Assembly (NCBI GenBank): GCA_002749535.1
Contig: MZZL01000393.1
Span: 731,342-795,341, forward strand
Source of the DNA: Apophysomyces variabilis
Taxonomy: Eukaryota > Mucoromycota > Mucoromycetes > Mucorales > Mucoraceae
Reading direction: 5' to 3'
DNA length: 64,000 nt
The translations under genes and the position numbers were made by a program. Below are positions 57,650-64,000 of this stretch, in pieces. The notes under the pieces are model-generated. The model searched no databases. It saw only the letters and a list, made by a program, of their open reading frames with translations, and was not told the origin of the DNA. Position 1 is the first letter of the stretch, and each line of letters starts with the position of its first letter.

Positions 57650-60266
57650 CCCGTCTGTATGAAGGTAGGATATCTTACCTTAAGCTTACCATAGCTCGCC
57701 AACTAGTATGTGGCTATTGTGGCCGAAGTGGTCATCGAGATCGAAGGTCTTACAAATGTCCGTTGAAGGAAAAGAAAGGTACGAAATGGTCCTCCCTTGC
57801 AGCTGTCTGTTTGATAAGATAACCAACAATCTGTAGTTGGAGTCAAAAGAAAACATCAATCTGATGTTCAAGCAGAAAGTTCAAAAATGGCCAAGGAACG
57901 TGGCCGACAGCGCAAGCAGGAAAGCGCTGCGAAGACACCATCCACTCCCCGTCCTTGTCCGGGATGCGATTCAACTGAACACAGAAACACGAGAGCAAAG
58001 AGCTGTACCGCGCACAAACAGTCTACCAACGAGCTTTTGGAAGCAGCTCTGGGGAAAAACCCCGAATTTTACACTTGTAAAATTACGTTTGATGCAGTTG
58101 TTCGTGAGTAGTATCGTGAGCAAGTTCGGACTAAGGTTGAAGAGCTGTCGTCATACTTGAGACTGGTAGTGACAAGGACGCAGCTATTCGTCAATCAATA
58201 TATCATTGACCAAGACGTCATACCAGCAATTTGTTTTACCCAGAATTTCTTTTATTCGATCATGCAGCTAGTACTTGGTCGATCAATAACGACAAAGAAC
58301 GATAATATGCCTATTGATCTCGAAAAGTCTTGGCAGGCATTCACTCACATACATCCTGTTTTGCTTAATCCTCCAAGAACAACACTACGTGCTTCAGACG
58401 TGTTAACAGAGGCTTGTGTTTTACTTGCGACATCGTACAGCAACAATATCGTCGAGAACTTTGAGTCAAGGATTTGTTCATTTGTCCAGTACAGACTTCG
58501 TGGTTCCCAGTACGTACCAATTTCTGTACAAACAGACTTTTGCTCATCAATTATTCGTAGACACTTAGCAAAAAGGAAGCTATGGATATGGCTTCGAAAT
58601 ACGTATTTGAGCGTATTGGTGGCGGTACTTCCGAATGGCCGTACTCCCGAATGGCCGGATAAACAGAGCCAACTTTGCCTTTGGTAGCTCTTACTGATAG
58701 TTTATGCGATGACCTAGAAGCCCTCGTACCAAAACCTGCCTCCCAAGAGACTATTTCTGCTTCCCCCGGTTCCTATTTGCCAGTACTAAAGTACATTCTT
58801 TCCTACTACGAAGAAGAGCATCAAAGGACCGTGACGGAAAATCGGTCTGATGACACATCACTACCTCGACTCTTTCCGATTTCTCCGAAGCCAAGTGCTC
58901 AATGGCGATTTGTGTCCATTAACGCCGAACTGATGGCCAGTTTAGCCTCCTTAAGGAGACCGCAGCAACCAAGCGAGTATTCCACTTGGATTTAACAGGT
59001 ACAAATTCTATCGGACTTAACCCTACTATGCTAAATGCTATTATTTTATTATATATTCCTAGTTTAGACAACTTTACGCAGAATGCTAATCAGCGCTTTG
59101 CTTGTCGAATCCTCACGGACGGATTTGCAGTCAATTTACTCTTTGCAAGAAGGGCGAGGGAAGGTACACCAGATACCGAACTTGAATTGGAAGATTTCAG
59201 CCTCGATGAGGTGAACCGATATTTCGAGCCATGGGCCGTTGATCCTGGCCATAACCAAGTATTTATTGCTGTGGATGGAAGTGGTTCCAAGTCGCATCAA
59301 GTACGACGGGTTTCCAACAAGGAATATTATGCGATGACCTGGTCAGAAAGGAGAGCAAAAACATTGCAGAAAGACAAAGACACGCATGGTATTACTATAA
59401 TAGAAACAAATAGAAACAAATATGATTACATGCAAAACTGCATTATCCCAACGCCACCATGAATTTGTTGCATGCTTTCTTGAGAAATTTCCCTCGCTAG
59501 CAAGGTTTTATGGACCTTGCATGGCAAAAATACGGTTCAGGAACTACCAGGGCACACAGCGAGCTCCGGAGGAACTCGCAAACATACTTGTAAATGGAGG
59601 TAAAAAATATTCTAAAAGACGGCGAGCGAACACGAGGCGTAATCGGAAGAAAAGAAGAAAGCGAAGATATAAGCGCAAAGAACAAAAGAAGTTGCAGTGG
59701 CGTTCCAGGTGAGTGGTGACATATGGATACAAGCGTAAGCATTAACGAAAGTTTCTTATTTCAGTCCAAGAGAATCTACTTTGAGATCGACTTTGAACAA
59801 ACCACATCCATAGACACGAAAGTGGCATCCATGTCCTTTTCGAACGACGGGAAAAATACCATTGATTGTGTTCGGAGCGGGAATGTTCGGAGCAAAAGGG
59901 CACGCTTCAAGGAAGGGAAAAAGAGCAGCGGTGGTCAACAAGTTATGGAAGACACTTAAAAGAAGAGAGCGTCGTGGTGACCTGATCGCTGTGACTATAG
60001 ATGAATTCTATACTTCGCAGGTTAGTGCACCTTATGTTATGTTCGGGTTTATGGAGCGATATATCCAGGTTTGTCATGCATGTATGAGAAGAGACTTGAG
60101 CAAGGTCGTTACAGCCGACGGTATTTCACACCACGGTATATCAGTATGCAAAAACTGTCATATACTGTGGCAAAGAGATGTCAACTCGGCTAAATCGATG
60201 TATCACATCGCTGACTCGGTGTGGCGTGGACTTGGACGCCCTGAAGAATTTCGTCGACCGCAGTAG
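57650..60266 (+). pseudogene. Fanzor-like RNA-guided nuclease family gene (TnpB relative), broken
   Basis: Two N-terminal zinc knuckles, CGYCGRSGHRDRRSYKCPL and CPGCDSTEHRNTRAKSCTA, are joined over an intron to KVGVKRKHQSDVQAESSKMA. A helical domain follows (LVVTRTQLFVNQYIIDQDVI, QLVLGRSITTKN), then PRLFPISPKPSAQWRFVSIN and CRILTDGFAVNLLFARR. The nuclease core has RuvC-I as EPWAVDPGHNQVFIAVDG, then KIRFRNYQGTQRAPEELANI, an Arg/Lys run, LIVFGAGMFGAKGH and VNKLWKTLKRRERRGDLIAV. A zinc ribbon CHAC...CKNC and RuvC-III LWQRDVNSAKSMYHIADSVW close it. Introns at 58510-58560, 59709-59764 and 60021-60068 are convincing. Damage: a duplicated AGAAACAAAT (59402-59421) shifts the frame, TAG at 59811 interrupts it, and a frame change occurs near 58990. 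TAG at 58109 and TAA at 58660 may be intronic. Confidence 0.78.
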
Positions 60267-60597
60267 TTTATTTTTTAACATCACCACTACGAATGTGGCT
60301 TCCTGTTACCTTAGGTAGCAGTGATTCAGATATATACGTCTTGAACGGTAAGTTCAATACTTTTTAAATCACCTTTTTCTAACGACTGGTCTTTTCACCT
60401 TGCCCAACTTTTTCTTGTGCATATCATCTGGGTAAGTAAAAAAATGTTATCCTACGGAAGCGATATACTCACAAGCCCCTTATCTATATTATTTCCAGTC
60501 GACGCAAATTTGTTTCGTCTATTAACGCAAATTACTATGCAATAAACAGTACACGGCGATGGAAAGCATCTTTACCCTCCGACAATTTGATCTTTTA

Positions 60598-61102
60598 GGG
60601 AATTGCTTGGGACAAAAACATATTTGTAATACCGACCACTACTTTGGATCTCAATGAGGATATATTACGTTCACTAATGCCGCTCGGACAAATGGATTGC
60701 TTGTGATATGCAAGAGCCATTGAAGATCATACCAGTTATACATCTCTTGTGTTCCTTATGTGTGATTTTGCATGTCTTACAGTATTGGCCATGATGGATA
60801 CACTTAACGTATATTATAACTAGGTATATTCGAAGCTGTTGTTAATTAATTAAGTTGCTGCTAAAACGTTGTTCATTCCGGCACGAAATTTGATATTGAA
60901 GCCTTTAGTAAGACATCCCATACCGTTGATTGTCAAGCTAAATAATAGGAATACATGGTATCAGCTTCTCTAGCTGTTAATCTTCACAGCACAGCACAGG
61001 AACGTGTTTCCTTTATAAAGCTACGCGTGATCGTAGTATGTCCTGATTGATATTTAAATTGGTTATCGATATCCAAAAATGTTTTTGTCCCAAGAAATCC
61101 CC
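60598..61102. mobile_element. Possible MITE bounded by about 29-bp inverted repeats
   Basis: GGGAATTGCTTGGGACAAAA (60598 onwards) is repeated inverted at 61074-61102 (reverse complement GGGGATTTCTTGGGACAAAA), matching 26 of 29 bp. The enclosed sequence is non-coding. No convincing target duplication was seen, so mobility is inference. Confidence 0.5.
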
Positions 61103-61156
61103 TTGTTATAAGTAGCACTGATTTCTATTTTAATGATATAACTTCCGGGGTGACTA

Positions 61157-61247
61157 TATTTTAGAGGTAACCCTCTTAGAGGTACCCCCCGAAAAAGGAA
61201 ATTGAAAAAGTACCTCTAAAATCATTTTCAGTTTTAGAGGTACCTCC
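61157..61247. repeat. GAGGTACC inverted/direct repeat cluster
   Basis: TTTTAGAGGTAA (61159), CTTAGAGGTACC (61175), GTACCTCTAAAAT (61210) and TTTTAGAGGTACCTCC (61232) form direct and inverted copies that can fold as hairpins. The cluster lies some 430 bp before the MULE start codon and could be subterminal repeats of that element. Confidence 0.5.
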
Positions 61248-61678
61248 ACTTTTAATGCACTTTATGGTTTCTTTACATATGTCTTTATGTCAAATGCAAT
61301 CTAAATGCTAAATGAAAGTTGCAGCTATCATTTCCAATAATTATGTAAGAAAGGGGTGTAGTAATATTATGGCTATACCAAGTATATTGTTCCTAGGTGT
61401 AATTTCTAAACAAAGTATATTAGAAGCAAATGGACATTAGAGAAAGAAGAAATAACACTGTCGTTTATCGTTTATAATCTAGTTATGACAGGTTTAAGTA
61501 AATGACATCAATTGTAATATAATTACTATCTTTACAAAGCGCATTTTGATTACCCCTTCCAATTTTTGAAAACTTAGATATAAATACTATGAGCTGTTCC
61601 TATTTTTGAAATTAACAGTTTAAACACCCTTCTACCAAGCAATTTTACGCGAATACTTCTCAAGATTAAACTAGCAAA

Positions 61679-63872
61679 ATGCTTCCTCAACGTATGCAAA
61701 CTTTCCCTCAGTTTCCCGAAGGCAATGCAAAAGTCATCGTCCCATATCCTCGTAATGAAGAAGGAATCTATGAAGTGCGCGGACTCGACATCGGATGGAG
61801 CTTAATCAGACAAAATTCCTATCTTATTGCAAAAGGCGAGGGCCGTATGTTGACCAAAGTATGCCTAGGTTCTATCCGCTGCTTGAATACAATGTGTCGG
61901 CTTGAGTTGGTTGACATTAGACCAAAAATCAGTCAGAAAGAAATCGATACTCAATGCAAGCAAGGATGTTCAGAATGTGGGTGTCCTTTGATACACAATA
62001 CCTGCAAGTACAGAGTGCATTTCCGTTTCCTACACGACGAATGCCATATGTATCCTGGAGAAAAGCTAGGCGAAGATTTGCACACCCACGGTGTTTACGA
62101 AGCCAAACACTTGAGCGATAAGGCATATCACGAGTTTGAGCAGCTGGTTGTATCTCGCCCTGAAGTGACCCCAAAGGCTTTGTTGGTTGGTAATTACTAT
62201 GGTTCAGAGATTGTCCCTGCGCACCAAATCGATCTAAGTCTTCAAAACCTCGATCGCACAGCCTACTTACGTCGAAAAGTGCTGAAAAGCAACAACATGC
62301 TTGCTTCGCAAGATTCATCCATCGAGCAATTGTTCGCAATTCAGAAGGACTACAAGTCATACTTTGTGGAGTGTAGAATTCTTGGGAAGATGACGTTGAT
62401 TGCTGTCCGTCAACCTGCTGCCTCTGGTTTTCTTGACTTCAAACAATATCCTGTCCTAACTGACGTGACATACAACATTTTCCACAAGTACTACCTATGC
62501 TCCTCGGTTATTTATTCTCCTGAAATCGGTCGACATGTCGTAATATTTGCCGCCGTTATCCGAAACCTACAGTCAACTATCTTTGCCTCTTATTTTAGCA
62601 ATTTCTTTGAAACCTTTGGTGTCAAGTTTAACGACGACTTTTTGGGTGTCATAATGGACTTTTCTGCAGCTCAGATCAAGGGATTCACTACCGCTTACAG
62701 TAAATTAACAGCAAGAAACGACGGCATAAAGTACTTGAAAGGTTGCTTGGCCCACTACCAAAGGAACATAGATAAGCTTGCCAAAAAGCATTCTTTGGTA
62801 CCAAAAGACAGCAAGGAGCAATTTAAGCAACTTTGCTTTTACTTGACGGTTACGGATAGCAAAGAAGAATACAAGGCTACCCGCGAGAAGATCAAGCAAC
62901 AATTTCCAAAAGCCTTCAAAAAACTGACGTTCTGGAAACGTAAGACAATACGCAGTATGATTTACCCAGCAAAATCCAAGATGAATCAGACACTTTTGGA
63001 TAATCCAACGTGGACTACGAATGGCGTAGAGTCTTACCACAATGACTTGTACCGTATCATCAAGAAGAAGCAAGGGTTGGTCACCAACCTCAAAGCATTC
63101 TTGAAGTATATGGCAAACGATGGTGTTGCTTTTCAAACGTACATGAGCGGGTTCTCTCTGCGGTACGGGAAAAAAGAAAAGAAGGCAGCAGATAATGGAA
63201 AACGCAAACGCAAACAGAAGCTGCAGTCCAACCCTAAAAACAAGCGTACCAAGATATCTAAGGATACTGAAGAATTTAATGCTGCCGTGGCCGTCAAAGC
63301 CAAGTTGCCCAAGGTTGCAAAGAAAGACGAAGGTAATCGTGGGGAAAATATAAGACAGCTGATACCACCCTTAAGACTTCACTAACATTGTATCTGTTAT
63401 AGTACCTAAGGATGATCTAGATATTAAGCAGCTGCAGACCGTCAGAAAGCCATCTAAATGGTATGAACACTTTGACACCGCATATTATCTCCCTGACGGC
63501 ACGGAGTTCAACATGACACTTAATGCCAACAAAGATATGTCCTGTTATATCGACGCTCCAATGGAGGCTTTACTTCTTTCTATCTTACCCACGGCCCAGA
63601 ATCTCCCAAGCTATATCGATTACAGCAATAAGTTCGATACAACTCTGTATGCTAGCTTTATTAGCTACAGTAAACAGGATGCAGCATTACGGGCAGAAGC
63701 ATCGAATCTTATGAGGCAGTTTGTCTGGGACCACACCCCCTTTAAGCGCGAAATGAATGACGTCGTGGAATTTATTCACTGTGGGAAATTTTTCGTCGGA
63801 TTCGTCGGGAAATCGACGTCGTGGCGTCGGGTTCGTCGGGTTCGTCGTGTTTCGTCGGGAATTTCGTCGTAA
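61679..63872 (+). CDS. Mutator-like (MULE) transposase with C-terminal extra domain
   Basis: Exon 1 (61679 to about 63332) is uninterrupted for more than 550 codons. An N-terminal zinc-binding WRKY-GCM1/FLYWCH-like region (CLGSIRCLNTMCRLELVDIR, CSECGCPLIHNTC, DLHTHGVYEAKHLSD) recognises DNA in MULEs. The catalytic core shows D1 in YPVLTDVTYNIFHKYY and D2 in GVIMDFSAAQIKGF. It continues with CLAHYQRNIDKLAK and E in TTNGVESYHNDLYRI. A Lys-rich nuclear-localisation-like stretch follows. An intron (GACGAAG|GTAATC to GTTATAG) joins VPKDDLDIKQLQTVRKPSKW, then YYLPDGTEFNMTLNANKD and MSCYIDAPMEALLLSIL. That motif resembles the Cys box of ubiquitin-specific/USPL1-like peptidases. The frame then runs into GTCGGG repeats and stops at 63872, so the extra domain is truncated. 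Confidence 0.75.
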
Positions 63873-63920
63873 TTTAACAGGCACACGACGAACCCGACGT
63901 GAGATCGTCGGGTTCGTCTA
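63793..63920. repeat. TTCGTCGGG direct and inverted repeat cluster
   Basis: Six or more TTCGTCGG(G) copies occur. GTCGGGTTCGTCGTGT at 63835-63850 is perfectly complementary to ACACGACGAACCCGAC at 63883-63898, a 16-bp stem with a 32-bp loop. Another copy, ATCGTCGGGTTCGTCT, follows at about 63904. Such clusters are typical of transposon subterminal regions. Confidence 0.75.
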
Positions 63921-64000
63921 AAAAATTGAAGATATTTTCACCAAGTCAATTCCTCTCCGCTATTCATTTTTTCAACGAGGCAGATTTTTAAAAACGGTTC
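63921..64000. other. Window end, nothing recognised
   Basis: AT-rich 80 bp after the repeat cluster; the flanking sequence is cut by the window border. Confidence 0.3.

Larger units (their letters stand above)
60267..61678. other. Spacer between the Fanzor-like and MULE genes
   Basis: AT-rich, no gene. It holds a 508-bp inverted-repeat-bounded segment and the GAGGTACC hairpins listed separately. CGACGCAAATTTGTTTCGTC near 60499 may be another eroded end of element A. Confidence 0.4.

Noticed and set aside
58640..58670. TAA at 58660 as proof of Fanzor decay
   Set aside because: A 42-bp GT-AG interval (GTACTTCC...AAACAG) could splice it out, giving IGGEPTLPLVALTD. Other lesions are stronger evidence of decay.

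Overview
The window is genomic DNA of an early-diverging fungus, most likely a Mucoromycota/Mucorales-type mould. The genes are eukaryotic, with many short GT-AG introns (about 45-100 bp) often carrying TACTAAC-like branch sites. The proteins match fungal or opisthokont housekeeping families. Some of them (UBE2S with an LRRL-type tail, a Rad9 of the human/S. pombe type, WDR89, a PA2G4-like protein) are missing or very divergent in budding yeast. No bacterial operons, tRNA, rRNA or CRISPR locus was seen. Species assignment is inference only.

Layout. 0.3-9.6 kb is gene dense: PA2G4-like (-), DBP8/DDX49 helicase (+), TIM14/PAM18 (-), proteasome alpha-6 (-), then RAD9 (-) after a purine-rich repeat. 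10.8-12.6 kb holds a spliced MFS drug/H+ antiporter. 13-14.3 kb is a decayed Fanzor-like (eukaryotic TnpB relative) gene with an internal deletion and a 172-bp TA-flanked MITE at the junction. 17.3-21.9 kb carries CBF5/dyskerin and a Trk potassium transporter. 22.0-25.6 kb is bounded by a nearly identical inverted repeat of about 330 bp and contains a LINE fragment and two degenerate tandem arrays. 26.2-26.5 kb is a perfect 39-bp minisatellite. 27.0-28.1 kb is a UCH-type deubiquitinase. 28-33 kb is repeat rich, with a decayed LINE ORF1. 33.4-54.5 kb is again gene rich: a small secreted Cys-rich protein, UBE2S, WDR89, ALG10, an S41 secreted protease, ELP6, an R3H-SUZ protein, an F-box/LRR protein, COX10, PPP4R2 and an NXPE/PC-esterase-like membrane protein. 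54.6-64.0 kb is a transposon graveyard: a Tc1/IS630-type relic, a second TA-flanked MITE, a Fanzor-like pseudogene with most of its length present, and an almost intact Mutator-like (MULE) transposase carrying a C-terminal domain with a possible cysteine-peptidase motif.

Common themes. Host genes cover translation and rRNA maturation (DBP8, CBF5, PA2G4, ELP6), ubiquitin/proteasome and cell cycle (PRE5, UCH, UBE2S, F-box, RAD9, PPP4R2), mitochondria (TIM14, COX10), the secretory pathway (ALG10) and transport (Trk, MFS). They do not form one pathway. Three of them (TIM14, PRE5, UBE2S) have a first coding exon made of the ATG alone. COX10 is best modelled with a GC-AG intron. A roughly 1.2-kb dispersed repeat family (called element A here) recurs at least five times.

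All models were built by eye from the sequence. Exon borders were chosen from splice signals plus reading-frame and family continuity; none is transcript-supported.
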